From: Sandaracinaceae bacterium
Lineage (GTDB): Bacteria > Myxococcota_A > Polyangia > Polyangiales > Sandaracinaceae
Direction: 5' to 3'
Length of the DNA: 64,000 nt
Assembly: GCA_040218145.1 (NCBI GenBank)
Contig: JAVJQK010000076.1
Location: 124,001-188,000, forward strand
Part shown: positions 34,720-44,978 of the stretch, piece by piece
Numbering within the stretch: position 1 is the stretch's first letter
Layout of the letters: every line of letters starts with the position of its first letter
Translations under genes and position numbers: made by a program
Notes under the pieces: generated by a model
What the model was told of the DNA's origin: nothing
Database searches by the model: none
What the model saw: only the letters and a program-made list of their open reading frames with translations

Positions 34720-36699
34720 ATGCCGTCCGCCGAAGAGATGCTCGACACGCTGGAGGCCGACGGGGTCGACACCACGACCCTCGAGCGCACGCTGAACCAG
34801 AGCCCGAGCGACACGATCGTGCCGAGCGACATGCTCGACAGCGCCAGCCGGAGGGCGATCGGCGCGCTCTCGGACCTCGCGCGCACGGGCGGCGGCGACC
34901 CGCTCGAGCTGCAGGGCACCCTGGGCGAAGGCGGCATGGGCATCGTGCGGCTCGCGGTGCAGCGGAGCCTCGGCCGCCAGGTCGCCGTCAAGACGCTCAA
35001 GGAGGAGCACAAGACCGAGCACAGCACGCTCAAGCTGCTGCGCGAGGCGTGGGTGACCGGGACGCTCGAGCACCCGAACGTGGTGCCGATCTACGACATC
35101 GCGCTGGAGGCGGACGGCACGCCGATCATCGTGCTCAAGAAGATCGAGGGGGACGCCTGGGAGAGCCTGATCCACGCCCCCGCCGCGGTGGAGCGACGCT
35201 TCGGGGAGCAGGACCTGCTGGAGTGGAACCTCCGCACGCTGATGCAGGTGTGCAACGCGGTCCGCTTCGCGCACAGCCGCGGCGTGCTCCATCGCGACCT
35301 CAAGCCCGAGAACGTGATGATCGGCGCGTTCGGCGAGGTCTACCTGGTCGACTGGGGCATCGCGGTCAGCCTGAAGGACGACGGCACCGGGAGGCTCCCG
35401 CTCGCTCACGAGGCGACCGAGCTCGCGGGCACGCCGGCCTACATGGCGCCCGAGATGCTCGGCGGGAAGAAGGTCCGCCTCAGCGAGCGCACCGACGTCT
35501 ACCTGCTCGGCGCGATCCTCTACGAGGTGGTCGCGGGGCGTGCGCCTCACCGCGGCGAATGCCTCATGGAGATCGTCGCCGACATCGTCGACTCCAACCC
35601 GCCGCTGCCCGAGGACACCCCCGGCGAGCTGGCCCGCATCATCCGACGCGCGATGGATCCGGACCCGGACGCGCGCTTCGAGAACGCGGAGCAGCTCCGA
35701 CTATCCGTGCAATCCTTTCTGCACCACCGCGACGCCGCGCGGCTCGCGGATCGCGCGGGCGAGCGGCTCGACGAGCTGCTCGAGATCCTGCGGGAGCACG
35801 AAGGCAGCGCGGACGCGATCGAGGCGCGCGAGCCCATCTACCACCTGTTCGGGGAGTGCCGCTTCGGCTTCCGCCACGCGCTCGAGGTGTGGCCGGGCAA
35901 CCAGGACGCGCGGGAGCGGCTCGACCAGGCGGTCGCGGCGATGGTCGACTACGAGCTCGGCCAGGGCGAGCCCGAGGCCGCGCGCGCGCTGCTGGGCGAG
36001 CTCGAGCGGGTGCCCGAGGGGTTGCCGGAGCGGGTCGAGGCGATGCGCCGATCGAGATCGGCCGAGGACGCCCGGCTGCGCGCGCTCGGCGACCAGCTCG
36101 ATCCCTCGGCGGGGCGTCGCACGCGCGGCTTCTTGGCGTCGGTCATCGGGAGCTTCTGGACCCTGACCCCCATCGTCTCGCACTTCGGCATGCAGGCGCT
36201 GGACATGCGCCCCACCCCCGGCTGGAACCTCGCCGCGTCCGCCGCGCTGGCGCTGGTCTTCGCGTCGGTGGCCTTCTGGGCCCGCGAGTCCATGATGCGC
36301 ACCGCGATCAACCGGCGCGTCGCCTTCGCCGGCGCCGCGGGCGTGCTCAGCCAGATCGCGATAAGCGTGGTCGGCGCGGTCTACGGTGGAGACATCTTCG
36401 TCGCGATGCACGAGCTCTTCCTGGCCTGGGCGCTCCTGACGGGGATGCTCGCCGCGGCGATCGACTGGCGCCTCCTCATCGCCGCCGGCGGCTACCTGCT
36501 CTGCTACGCGCTGACCCCGCTCTTCGGGATCGAGAACACGCTCCTGGTCATGGCGGCCGGCAACTTCGTGTTGATGGTCAACGCGGCGACGATCTGGGTT
36601 CGTCCGACCGAAGACCTCGCCGCGGCTCGGGAGCGCCGCGCGATGCGCCGCGAGCAGCTCCGGCGATGGCTCGAGGAGCGCGACGGACCGCGCCCATGA
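34720..36699 (+). CDS. Ser/Thr protein kinase with C-terminal membrane domain
   Basis: 659 residues from the ATG at 34720; a frame-matched ATG at 34675 is possible, but it is closer to the divergent lipoprotein start. Glycine loop LGEGGMGIVRLA, VAVKTL lysine, HRDLKPENV catalytic loop, VDWGIAVS (DWG replaces DFG), and GTPAYMAPEM. A helical region follows (about 340-480), then about five membrane segments in the last 160 residues and an Arg-rich end. Acidic N-terminal 40 residues contain Thr/Ser-rich stretches (DTTTLERTLNQS) that may be phosphorylated. The stop overlaps the EamA-type gene (ATGA). Confidence 0.9.
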   Translation: MPSAEEMLDTLEADGVDTTTLERTLNQSPSDTIVPSDMLDSASRRAIGALSDLARTGGGDPLELQGTLGEGGMGIVRLAVQRSLGRQVAVKTLKEEHKTEHSTLKLLREAWVTGTLEHPNVVPIYDIALEADGTPIIVLKKIEGDAWESLIHAPAAVERRFGEQDLLEWNLRTLMQVCNAVRFAHSRGVLHRDLKPENVMIGAFGEVYLVDWGIAVSLKDDGTGRLPLAHEATELAGTPAYMAPEMLGGKKVRLSERTDVYLLGAILYEVVAGRAPHRGECLMEIVADIVDSNPPLPEDTPGELARIIRRAMDPDPDARFENAEQLRLSVQSFLHHRDAARLADRAGERLDELLEILREHEGSADAIEAREPIYHLFGECRFGFRHALEVWPGNQDARERLDQAVAAMVDYELGQGEPEAARALLGELERVPEGLPERVEAMRRSRSAEDARLRALGDQLDPSAGRRTRGFLASVIGSFWTLTPIVSHFGMQALDMRPTPGWNLAASAALALVFASVAFWARESMMRTAINRRVAFAGAAGVLSQIAISVVGAVYGGDIFVAMHELFLAWALLTGMLAAAIDWRLLIAAGGYLLCYALTPLFGIENTLLVMAAGNFVLMVNAATIWVRPTEDLAAARERRAMRREQLRRWLEERDGPRP

Positions 36700-37571
36700 A
36701 GCGCGACGCGCGGCTCGTCCCGCTCGCCCTCGCCGGCGCCATCGTCAGCATCTCCTTCGCGGCGATCTTCTTCCGCCTCGCCGCGCCCACGCACCCGATG
36801 ATCGTGGCCGGCACGCGCCTCGCCATCGCCTCGGCGCTGCTCTGTCCGTTCGTGATCCGCGCCCAGCGCGCGGGGCGGCTGCCGCGCCGCGTGCTCACGC
36901 GCGCCCTCGCCTGCGGCCTGCTCTATGGCGTGCACTTCGGCACGTGGGTCAGCTCGCTCACGATGACGAGCGTGGCCTCGAGCGTCACCCTGGTGACCGC
37001 GACACCGCTCCTGCTCGCGCTCCTCTCGTTCGCGACGGGCCGAGACCACCCGGAGCGTCGCCACTGGATCTCGATCGGCCTCGCGGTCCTGGGCCTGAGC
37101 CTGATCGGCTGGGCGGATCTCTCCTTCTCCGGCGACGCGCTCCTGGGCGACGGCCTCGCCCTGACCGGCGCGGCCGCGATGGCGTTCTACTTGCTGCTCG
37201 TGCGCGGCCTCGGCGACGACCTCGACGTGCTGGCGTTCGGGGGCGTCGCGACCGGCGTCGGCGCGGTCTCGCTCTTCTCGACCGCGGCGCTCGTCGGCGT
37301 GCCGATCGCGTGGGCGTCGCCGGCGTCGCTCGGCTGGATCGCGCTGTCGGCGCTGATCCCACAGCTCATCGGCCACAACCTCCTGACCTGGTCGCTCCGG
37401 CACGCCAAGCCCACCGCGGTCGGCATCGCCACCGTGGGAGAGCCGGTCGGCGCCACGTTCCTTGCGTGGATCTGGCTCGACGAGCGGCTCGGCCCCGTGG
37501 TGGCGACCGGCTGCGCGATCACCCTCGCCGCGGTCCTGCTCTCGGTCCGGCTTCGCCCCGCGCCGGTGTAA
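36696..37571 (+). CDS. EamA/DMT-family transporter
   Basis: 291 residues with ten hydrophobic segments in two repeated halves, typical of the drug/metabolite transporter superfamily. AAIFFRLAAPTHPM and VGEPVGATFLAWIWLDE are the expected repeat features. The substrate is not readable. Coupled by a four-base overlap to the upstream Ser/Thr kinase gene, so the two products are made together. Confidence 0.87.
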   Translation: MKRDARLVPLALAGAIVSISFAAIFFRLAAPTHPMIVAGTRLAIASALLCPFVIRAQRAGRLPRRVLTRALACGLLYGVHFGTWVSSLTMTSVASSVTLVTATPLLLALLSFATGRDHPERRHWISIGLAVLGLSLIGWADLSFSGDALLGDGLALTGAAAMAFYLLLVRGLGDDLDVLAFGGVATGVGAVSLFSTAALVGVPIAWASPASLGWIALSALIPQLIGHNLLTWSLRHAKPTAVGIATVGEPVGATFLAWIWLDERLGPVVATGCAITLAAVLLSVRLRPAPV

Positions 37572-37643
37572 GGGGTTGTCCGGACGCGGCGGGTTGGGGT
37601 GCGTGGCACTCTCCGGGACGGGTTCGGGAGCGGGAGAGTTGGC

Positions 37644-37889
37644 ATGGTGGAGATCGACTGGGGCGACGTCGGCCCTTCCGCGTCTCAGCGCGCTCGTATT
37701 CAGGAGACGGTCGACCGCGTCGCCATCGACGGTCCCGTCATCGGTCTGCGACGCCGCGGCAGCGGATACGAGGCGCGCCTCGAGACCGGCCGCTCACCGG
37801 CCGAGCTGCGGCTGCACGACGACGACCTGTCGAGCGCGGTCGACCGCGCGATGGCGCTCCTCGAGATCGTCCAGCGCTCGTCGGGATAG
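37644..37889 (+). CDS. Small acidic protein of unknown function
   Basis: 81 residues from the ATG at 37644, preferred because GGGAG lies 7 bases upstream; a GTG at 37599 would add 15 residues. It starts MVEIDWGDVGPSASQRARIQ and then shows a beta-helix pattern (VIGLRRRGSGYEARLE, AVDRAMALLEIVQR). The layout is faintly like the core of ribosome-hibernation proteins, but the chain is short and the basic surface is missing, so I do not name it. The 189 bases after it, before the histidine kinase, hold only short inverted repeats and no clear promoter. Confidence 0.55.
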   Translation: MVEIDWGDVGPSASQRARIQETVDRVAIDGPVIGLRRRGSGYEARLETGRSPAELRLHDDDLSSAVDRAMALLEIVQRSSG

Positions 37890-38078
37890 CTGCCCCTCAG
37901 CGGGTCGAGCGCTAGAGAGTTGAAGTACCGAGCTCGAAGGATCTCGGAGCGCGACGGCCCGGTTCTCGGTTCGGGGCGACGAGGAAATGCTTCAGCGTTT
38001 TCGAGGAGAGACGGGTCGTCCCGCTCGAGAGACGAGGAGCGAGGTCCTTCAACGGACTGCTAGGCTCTGACCGGACAC

Positions 38079-40898
38079 GTGGACGCCCCTCGCCATCGAC
38101 GGTCCGGCGGTACGCTCGCTCGGCGCACGCTGGGTCCCCTCGCCCTGCTGGTGGGGCTCGTGATCGCTGGCGTCACGCTCCTCGTGTATCTGCACCTGAC
38201 CTCCAGCCTCGAGGAGCAGGCGCTCGCCCAGCTGAGCAGCTACGTGCAGGAGCGCGGGCGCCACGAGCAGGAGGTCTTCGAGCGCACCGAGCGAACCCAG
38301 GCGCGCCTGCGTCGGGAGCTCCTGTCGGCCCTGCGCACGAGCGACGCGGCGCGCTTCGATGAGCGCTTCGAGCGCCACCCGGACGGCGTGATTCGCAACG
38401 CGGAGGGGCGGCTGGACGGCGCGCGCCACGCGCAGGTGTGGGTGGGCCGGGACGTGACGGTGCATGACGATCTCCGTCGACGCCTGGTGACCGCCTACGA
38501 CCTCGTGCAGCGCTACGGGCCGGGGCTCGAGCACCGCTTCATCAACCTCTACGTCTCGTTCCCGGAGAACGCGCTCGCCTACTACTGGCCGAGCGCGCCC
38601 GACTGGTCGACGCGCGTCTCGCCGGGGCTCGACATCCGCGGCGAGGAGTTCTTCGAGGTCGCCACGCCCGAGAACGATCCGAGCCGCGAGGTCGCCTGGA
38701 CCGGCGTCTACCGCGACCGGTACGGGCCCTGGATGGTCTCCTGCGAGACGCCGGTCGACGTCGACGGTGAACACGTGGCCACCGTCGGGCAGGACATCAC
38801 GCTCGACTCGCTGCTGGAGCGCACGCGCACCGAGTCCCTGCCGGGCAGCCACAACCTCGTCTTCCGAAAGGATGGCAGGCTCATCGCGCACCCCGAGCTG
38901 TACGCGGGATACGACGACGAGACGCGTGACCTGCGGATCCAGTCGCTCGATGACCTCGGGCTCCGGGAGACCCTGCGGCTGGCGCGTGAGCTGCCGCCCG
39001 GTGAGCACGTCGCCTACAACGAGGTCGCGGAGGCGTACCTCGGGATCACGCGGCTCGAAGGCCCGGGCTGGTTCTTCGTCACGGTCTCGCCCGAGCACCT
39101 CGTGTCCGCCCCGGCCGAGGACCTCGCGGGGGTGATGCTGCTGCTCGGTGCGCTCGCGCTGCTGCTGGAGGTGCTCGTGTTCTCCTTGGTCCTGCGCCGC
39201 TACGTCACGCAGCCGCTCGAGGCGCTGACGGCGGCGACGGAAGCGCTCGCGCGCGGAGAGCGGGACGCGCCGCTGCCGGTCGGTCGCGACGACGAGCTCG
39301 GGCGGCTCGCGGCGGCGTTCGAGCGCACGCGAGACGCGGTGACCACGAAGGAGGACGAGCTCGCGGCGGAGGCGCAGGCGCGCCTGGAGAGCGAGCGCCA
39401 GCTGCGCGCGATCCTCGAGCAGACCCCGGCCGTCGTGTTCATCAAGGACCTCGACGGACGCTACTCGCTCGTGAACCGTCGCTTCCGGGAGCTCCTCGGC
39501 AGCGAGCCCGACGTCGACTCCCTGACCGACTACGACTTCCTGCCGACCGAGGTCGCCGACGCGATGCGCGAGAACGACATGCAGGTGATCGAAGGCGGCG
39601 TCGCGATCCAGTTCGAGGAGCGCGTCCCGTTCGACGGGGTGGAGCGCGTCTACGTCACGGTGAAGTTCCCGCTCCACGACGCGGACGGAGAGCCGCTCGG
39701 GGTGTGCGGCATCGCCACGGACATCACGCGGCGCAAGGAGCTGGAGGAGCAGCTGCGTCAATCACAGAAGATGGACGCGCTGGGCCAGCTGGCGGGCGGC
39801 GTGGCCCACGACTTCAACAACCTGCTGACGGTGATCCTCGCGCAGTCCGATCTCCTCCGCATGTCGCTCGAGGGGCAGCCGAAGCTGCGTGACGACATCG
39901 AGCTGGTGCTGGACGCGGCCGAGCGCGCGAAGGCGCTGACCCGGCAGCTGCTCGCCTTCTCGCGCCGCGAGCTCTACGACGCGCAGATCTTCGATCTCCG
40001 AGCGGCGCTCGACGAGATGCGCGCGCTGCTCAGCCGGGTGATCGCCGAGAACATCGAGGTCGAGCTCGAGCTCGGGCCGGAACCGCTGAACGTGCGCGCC
40101 GACCGCGGCCAGATCGAGCAGCTCACCCTGAACCTGGCCACCAACGCGCGCGACGCGATGCCCGACGGCGGGCGGCTGCGCCTCGCGGCCGAGGAGGTCG
40201 TGATCGGCGACGACGACGAGCTGGGGATCGAGCCCGGACCCTACGTCCGCCTGACGGTGAGCGACACCGGCGTCGGCATGGACGAGGCCACCCGCGCCAA
40301 GGCGATGGAGCCCTTCTTCACCACCAAGACGGGCGACCGGGGCACGGGGCTCGGGCTCGCGATCGTCTACGGGATCGTCAAGCAGAGCGGCGGCGCGGTG
40401 CAGCTCCGCAGCGCCCTCGGCGAGGGGACGACGGTCACCGTCTACCTGCCCACGGCGGAAGGCGAGGCGACGGCGGCCAGCCCCGTCGATCCGGCGGCCC
40501 GCGTGGGCACGGAGACCGTGCTGGTCCTGGAAGACGCGTTGCCGGTCGCGAACGTCATCGAGCGCGCGCTCCGCGGCTCCGGCTACCAGGTCTTGATGGC
40601 GAGCCGGGGCGAGGACGCGGTGGAGCTTGCGCGAAGCCACGACGGGCCGATCCACGTGCTCGTCTCCGACGTGATGCTGCCGGGCATGGACGGCCCGAGC
40701 GCGGCGGCCGAGATCCGCTCCCTGAGGCCCGAGATCGCGGTCCTGTTCATCACCGGTCACGTCGACGAGCGGATCCGACAAGGCGCGCTGGGCGAGGAGG
40801 CCGACGTGCTCGAGAAGCCGTTCCGTCCGGGCGAGCTGGTCGAGCGCGTCCGGCGCGCCCTCGACGGAGACCCTGGCGCGCGTTCTGCTCTACCCTGA
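38079..40898 (+). CDS. Hybrid sensor histidine kinase (Cache-HAMP-PAS-HisKA-HATPase-REC)
   Basis: 939 residues from a GTG start. First membrane segment about 18-40, a long periplasmic Cache-like sensor (about 45-345), second membrane segment ([20 protein letters not shown]), HAMP ([18 protein letters not shown]), and PAS ([19 protein letters not shown]). In HisKA the phospho-acceptor is His577 in VAHDFNNLL. The ATPase has [11 protein letters not shown]. The receiver has Asp864 in [10 protein letters not shown] and Lys in EKPFRP. The signal could be relayed to its own receiver and then to an unlinked phosphotransfer protein. Stand-alone, followed five bases later by the reductase gene. Confidence 0.92.
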   Translation: MDAPRHRRSGGTLARRTLGPLALLVGLVIAGVTLLVYLHLTSSLEEQALAQLSSYVQERGRHEQEVFERTERTQARLRRELLSALRTSDAARFDERFERHPDGVIRNAEGRLDGARHAQVWVGRDVTVHDDLRRRLVTAYDLVQRYGPGLEHRFINLYVSFPENALAYYWPSAPDWSTRVSPGLDIRGEEFFEVATPENDPSREVAWTGVYRDRYGPWMVSCETPVDVDGEHVATVGQDITLDSLLERTRTESLPGSHNLVFRKDGRLIAHPELYAGYDDETRDLRIQSLDDLGLRETLRLARELPPGEHVAYNEVAEAYLGITRLEGPGWFFVTVSPEHLVSAPAEDLAGVMLLLGALALLLEVLVFSLVLRRYVTQPLEALTAATEALARGERDAPLPVGRDDELGRLAAAFERTRDAVTTKEDELAAEAQARLESERQLRAILEQTPAVVFIKDLDGRYSLVNRRFRELLGSEPDVDSLTDYDFLPTEVADAMRENDMQVIEGGVAIQFEERVPFDGVERVYVTVKFPLHDADGEPLGVCGIATDITRRKELEEQLRQSQKMDALGQLAGGVAHDFNNLLTVILAQSDLLRMSLEGQPKLRDDIELVLDAAERAKALTRQLLAFSRRELYDAQIFDLRAALDEMRALLSRVIAENIEVELELGPEPLNVRADRGQIEQLTLNLATNARDAMPDGGRLRLAAEEVVIGDDDELGIEPGPYVRLTVSDTGVGMDEATRAKAMEPFFTTKTGDRGTGLGLAIVYGIVKQSGGAVQLRSALGEGTTVTVYLPTAEGEATAASPVDPAARVGTETVLVLEDALPVANVIERALRGSGYQVLMASRGEDAVELARSHDGPIHVLVSDVMLPGMDGPSAAAEIRSLRPEIAVLFITGHVDERIRQGALGEEADVLEKPFRPGELVERVRRALDGDPGARSALP

Positions 40899-40902
40899 GG
40901 GC

Positions 40903-42558
40903 ATGAAGCCCCGCCCGCTCGAGATCCCGCCGGCGTCCGAGGCGCCCACGCACCGCCTCGTGGTCTCGCTCGGCGATCCGATCGGGCACTCGCTCGCGAT
41001 CGCGCGCGGCTTCCTCGAGCGCGCCGACGATCGGGTCGAGCTCGCGCCGACGCCCCACGCTCCCCCGCGTCTCGAGCGGACCGACGGTACGCTGGAGAGT
41101 GAAGACTGGTTGTCCATCGTCGACGCCGTCGCGCCGGGGCTCCTCGAGCGCGGGCCGGCCCACGCGGACTGGCTCGAGCGGGTGCGGGGCGTCCTCGAGG
41201 GCGCGCACGCGCTTGGCGCCGAGAGCCACCAGGGCATCTACGAGCGCAAGGTCGACGACTGGGCGCAGGAGGTGCGCGCGATCGACGAACACCTCCGGGA
41301 TCACCGCTACGTGCTCGGGGGGACGATCTCGTTCGCCGACCTCCTGCTCTTCTGCTTCGCCGTCCGCATCGACGCGGTGCATCACGTGCTCTGGAAGGCG
41401 AACGTGTACCTGCTCGAGGATCTCCCGGCGCTCCACGCCCACGCCCGCGATCTGTTCGAGCGCCCCGAGGTCTGGCAGGCCACCGACTGGGACGCGCTGG
41501 TGCGGGAGCCCCACGAGGAGGCCGGGGACCTGAACCCGCGGGGGCTGATCCCGCTCGGCGGACGCCCCGCGCTCGACGCGCCGCACTTGCGGCAGTCGCT
41601 GTCGGTCGAGGGAGAGCTCGACGCGTCGGTGGAGGAGGATCCGAACGCGGCGCGCGCGGAGGGGGAGTGGGTGCGGGGCCTGTCCCGGCACCGCGCGCGC
41701 GTCGGCGACCCGGCGCATCCCCCGCAGGCGGGCCGCTACCACCTCTTCGCGCCCCTCAACTGCCCCTGGTCCCACCGCGCGCTGCTCGGCCGCGCCGTCA
41801 AAGGGCTCGAGGCGGCCGTCGGCGCGTCGATCGTCTACTTCCGGCGCGACCCCGAGCGCGGCTGGCAGTTCAACCCCGCCATCCCCGGCTGCACCGAAGA
41901 CCGCGTGCACGGCCGCACCTACGTCGCCGAGTACTACGAAGCCGAGGGGAGCGAAGAGCGCTCGGTCCCCTTCCTCTACGACACCCTGGCCGAGCGCATC
42001 GTCAACAACGAGTCCGCGGACATCTTGCGCATGTTCGACGACGCCTTCGGCCCGCTGGCCACGCGGGGCGTGTCCCTCTATCCAGAGGCGCACCGCGCGG
42101 AGATCGATCGGCTGAACGAGGAGATCTACCAGCGCATCAACAACGGCGCGTACAAGGCCGGCTTCGCGCGCACGCAGGCCGCCTACGCGCGCGCCTTCGA
42201 GCGCTACTTCGCGGGGCTCGCTTGGATCGAGTCGCGCCTGCGCGATCGCCCGTGGCTCGTGGACACCGACCACCCCACCGAAGCCGACTTGCGATTGTTC
42301 CCCACCGTCTTCCGCCACGACGCGGTCTACTACGCGCGCTTCCGGCTCGACGCGGCCCGCGTCCGGGACTACCCGCGCCTCGCCGACTGGCTCCGGCGCA
42401 TGCTCGACTGGCCGGGCGTCGCCGACGCGAGCGACCTCGATCACGCCCGCAACGGCTACTTCGGTCGCACCGGCAACGAGATCGTCCCGGCCGGCCCGGT
42501 CCCGCTGGCGCTGTCCCCGAAGGATTTTTCCCGGGACACCTGGCTCAATCGAAAGTAA
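40903..42558 (+). CDS. Tandem-domain glutathionyl-hydroquinone reductase, first domain degenerate
   Basis: 551 residues, while ordinary ECM4/YqjG-type (Xi-class GST) enzymes are about 320-330. The C-terminal unit (about 270-525) is complete: YHLFAPLNCPWSHRALL with the catalytic Cys287, then GWQFN and a helical domain. The first unit (about 17-205) is shorter: HRLVVSLGDPIGHSLAIA aligns with the same place, but the Cys is Asp25. Its helical half (YERKVDDWAQEVRAIDEHL, VLGGTISFADL) is well kept. So this looks like an internal duplication with a dead first copy. The second unit should reduce glutathionyl-hydroquinones. The first may be structural. Confidence 0.85.
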   Translation: MKPRPLEIPPASEAPTHRLVVSLGDPIGHSLAIARGFLERADDRVELAPTPHAPPRLERTDGTLESEDWLSIVDAVAPGLLERGPAHADWLERVRGVLEGAHALGAESHQGIYERKVDDWAQEVRAIDEHLRDHRYVLGGTISFADLLLFCFAVRIDAVHHVLWKANVYLLEDLPALHAHARDLFERPEVWQATDWDALVREPHEEAGDLNPRGLIPLGGRPALDAPHLRQSLSVEGELDASVEEDPNAARAEGEWVRGLSRHRARVGDPAHPPQAGRYHLFAPLNCPWSHRALLGRAVKGLEAAVGASIVYFRRDPERGWQFNPAIPGCTEDRVHGRTYVAEYYEAEGSEERSVPFLYDTLAERIVNNESADILRMFDDAFGPLATRGVSLYPEAHRAEIDRLNEEIYQRINNGAYKAGFARTQAAYARAFERYFAGLAWIESRLRDRPWLVDTDHPTEADLRLFPTVFRHDAVYYARFRLDAARVRDYPRLADWLRRMLDWPGVADASDLDHARNGYFGRTGNEIVPAGPVPLALSPKDFSRDTWLNRK

Positions 42559-42568
42559 GCTTGCGCGC

Positions 42569-43582
42569 ATGTTGCGCGTCTGTCTTCTCCTCCTCTCCGT
42601 GCTCTTCCTCGTCGGATGCGATCGGCTCCTGGGGGCCGACGACGCGCCCCCCGTCGTCGCGCCGGTCGCGCCCCCGCAGGTCACGATCGCCACCAACCTG
42701 CGACAGGGCGCGACGCTCTACGTCGACGGCCAGGACCGCGGGCCGCTCACGAACGGAGGGAGAGTCACCGTGGGGCCCGGCGCCCATGTGTTCGAGGCGC
42801 GGCGCGACGACGAGATCCTGGCGAGGGTCGAGCGCACGCTGGAATCCGGGAGGGAGGCGGAGGTGCGCTTGATGACCACCTCGCCCCCGGGCGCCGAGCC
42901 CGTCGCGGGCACCGAGCCTCTCGCGGGCGCCATCAGGCCCGGCGCCGCGCCGGTCACACGGGCGACCGTCGCCCTGGGCGAGATCGTGCTGGAGGAGGGC
43001 GTGGAGGCGATGGCGTCGGAAGCCCGGAGGGCTCTACGCGCGCGCGTCCGCTCCATCCAGGGCTGCTACGAGCGCGCGCTCTCGAGCCGCCCTGGCGCCC
43101 GGGGGGACGTGCGGCTCCTCGTGCGGGTGGCTCCGACCGGCACCGTGAGGAGCGCCGAGGTCGTCGAGGGCGTGGACTCGGAGGTCGACGCGTGCGCTCG
43201 AGACGCCGTGCGTCGGCTCCGCTTCGCGCGGTCGGACGGCGGACGCTTCCGGACGTCGTTCTCGTTCAATCCCCCGAGCGTGGAGGCCGCCCCGAGCGTG
43301 GAGGCCGCCCCGAGCGCGGCGCGCCCGACACCGAGCCGCGGCGAGGTCGTCGGGGCCATGCGCGCGGTCGAGCCGCTCGTGCGGGCCTGCTCACCGGGGA
43401 GGCACGGGATCGCCTCGGTGCGCTTCACCTTCCGCGGGAGCGACGGCACGGTGGAGAGCGCGCCCGTCTCGGGCGACTGGCCGGCCGAGGTCGTCGCGTG
43501 CGTGGAGCGCGCCGCGATGACGGCGCGGCTGGCGCCGTTCTCGCGGGAGCGCTTCGCGGTGAGCTACCCGTTCCGGCTTTGA
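42569..43582 (+). CDS. Lipoprotein with two AgmX/TonB-like C-terminal domains
   Basis: 337 residues. Lipobox LFLVGC. After a PEGA-like first domain (TLYVDGQDRGPL), the two C-terminal units each have a conserved Cys (IQGCYERAL and VRACSPG) and a beta-rich part of the type RLLVRVAPTGTVRSAEVVEG, as in AgmX/PglI and TonB-like energy-coupling domains of myxobacteria. A short tandem repeat (PSVEAA) links them. Probable envelope protein; a partnership with motility or transport complexes is inference. Not overlapping with neighbours. Confidence 0.8.
   Translation: MLRVCLLLLSVLFLVGCDRLLGADDAPPVVAPVAPPQVTIATNLRQGATLYVDGQDRGPLTNGGRVTVGPGAHVFEARRDDEILARVERTLESGREAEVRLMTTSPPGAEPVAGTEPLAGAIRPGAAPVTRATVALGEIVLEEGVEAMASEARRALRARVRSIQGCYERALSSRPGARGDVRLLVRVAPTGTVRSAEVVEGVDSEVDACARDAVRRLRFARSDGGRFRTSFSFNPPSVEAAPSVEAAPSAARPTPSRGEVVGAMRAVEPLVRACSPGRHGIASVRFTFRGSDGTVESAPVSGDWPAEVVACVERAAMTARLAPFSRERFAVSYPFRL
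43274..43316 (+). repeat. Short 18-bp in-frame tandem repeat, 2.4 copies
   Basis: Two exact copies of an 18-base unit (43274-43291, 43292-43309) and a 7-base partial third. Each full unit encodes PSVEAA. Such linker repeats can vary in copy number without breaking the frame. Confidence 0.85.
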
Positions 43583-43639
43583 CCGAAGCTTTACGGAGGC
43601 CCTCGGCCTGGCGGCCCATGCTGAGCGTGGGAGGCCGGC

Positions 43640-44920
43640 ATGCGATTTCGACGAGCAGCGATCACGATCGGGATTCTGGGGGCGGTGCTGACGCCGTTCG
43701 CGTGGGACGCGGCGAGCGCGCAGCGGGACGCTCCGACCGCCGCGGAGCTCCGGACGGCGGCAATGGCCACGCCGAGCGATGCCGAGGCGCGGAGGCAGCT
43801 GCGCGCGCAGGGGCCGGCGGGTCTCCGCGCCCTGCTCGACGCGCACCGGGGGGACGTGGAGCGCCTGCGGGCTGGCGACGGCGAAGGGCTCGACGGGCTG
43901 CGCGCCGCGATCGACGCGGTGAGCGGCCAGCGCGACGGGCACGCCTCGGGCCTCTACTGGCACACCGACCTCGAGGCGGCGAAGCGAGAGGCGGCGCGGC
44001 GCGGGCTCCCGATCCTGTCGCTGCGGCTGCTCGGACGGCTGGACGAGGAGCTGAGCTGCGCGAACAGTCGCTACTTCCGGATCGTGCTCTACGCGGACCC
44101 GGAGGTCGCGCGAGAGATGCAGCGTCACTTCGTGTTGCACTGGTCGAGCGAGCGGCCGGCGCCCGTGATCACGATCGACATGGGGGACGGCCGGGAGCTG
44201 CGCCGGACCATCACGGGCAACTCCGTGCACTACGTGCTCGACGCGCAGGGTCGCCCCCTCGACGCGATCGTGGGGCTGTACTCACCGGGAGGCTTTCGCG
44301 CGGCGCTCGTCGCCGCACGCGCGGTGCACGGGCAGTGCAGGAGCGGCGCCGATCGCGAGGCCTGTCTGGCGCAGGCGCACGAGGCGGCGCGCGCGGCGAG
44401 CCGCGCGACGTGGGCGCGAGCGCCGCTCTGGCTGACCTTCGACGACGCGGCCCGGGCGTCTCGACCGGCCGCCCCTCCGACGGGAGACGCGCCCTCGGCC
44501 GCGATCGCCATGCCGCTGACCATACGCAAGGCTTATGTCGAGACGCCCGCGCTGGCGCTGATGGGCGCGGAGGCGGAGGCGGCCCCGGAGCCCGACTGGG
44601 CCGCGATCGGTCGGGAGCTGCTGGGACACGGACGCCTCTCGGTCCGCTCGCGCGCGCTGCTCCGGCTCAAGACGGGGCGGGACGACGTCACCGCGATCGC
44701 GGAGCGGCTCGGACGCGACGCGCTGGCGGACGGCGTGCGCAACGAGGTCCGGTTCCGGGACGAGATCCGGCGCTGGTTCGTCGAGCGCGATCCCGCGACC
44801 CGCGACCTCGCGGCGCTCAACCGGCGCGTCTACGCCCAGCTCCTCCTGACACCGGCGAGCGACCCGTGGCTGGGGCTCCGCGCCGACGATGTCTACGACG
44901 GACTCGAGCTCGACGAGTAG
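43640..44920 (+). CDS. Exported protein with thioredoxin-like segment lacking CxxC
   Basis: 426 residues with a signal peptide (AITIGILGAVLTPFAWDAASA), and GGGAGG upstream at five bases spacing. The stretch LYWHTDLEAAKREAARRGLPILSL is followed by LSCANSRYF, and the pattern resembles thioredoxin-like SoxW/DUF255 folds with the redox pair lost (CANS for CxxC). YSPGGFRAAL and later helices complete it. Function unknown; a non-redox thioredoxin-like scaffold in the periplasm is inference. It has no coupling to the next gene. Confidence 0.72.
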   Translation: MRFRRAAITIGILGAVLTPFAWDAASAQRDAPTAAELRTAAMATPSDAEARRQLRAQGPAGLRALLDAHRGDVERLRAGDGEGLDGLRAAIDAVSGQRDGHASGLYWHTDLEAAKREAARRGLPILSLRLLGRLDEELSCANSRYFRIVLYADPEVAREMQRHFVLHWSSERPAPVITIDMGDGRELRRTITGNSVHYVLDAQGRPLDAIVGLYSPGGFRAALVAARAVHGQCRSGADREACLAQAHEAARAASRATWARAPLWLTFDDAARASRPAAPPTGDAPSAAIAMPLTIRKAYVETPALALMGAEAEAAPEPDWAAIGRELLGHGRLSVRSRALLRLKTGRDDVTAIAERLGRDALADGVRNEVRFRDEIRRWFVERDPATRDLAALNRRVYAQLLLTPASDPWLGLRADDVYDGLELDE

Positions 44921-44922
44921 CT

Positions 44923-44957
44923 CCGACACCGTCGAAACACTCGACAGTGGACCGTCG
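44923..44957. other. Possible stem-loop between gene 43640-44920 and the kinase-receiver gene
   Basis: An inner stem GTCGA/TCGAC with loop AACAC (44931-44945) is extended by CCGAC on the left and GTCGG on the right with bulges. There is no T-run, so it is not a clear intrinsic terminator; it may be an operator or a chance palindrome. Confidence 0.3.
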
Positions 44958-44978
44958 GGGGGCACACCCTAGGGACGG

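Noticed and set aside
33348-37571. Long plus-strand open frame covering the metallopeptidase and kinase region
   Set aside because: Arg/Gly/Ala/Pro-rich shadow that becomes the EamA gene only near its end; the EamA start is the ATGA overlap at 36696.
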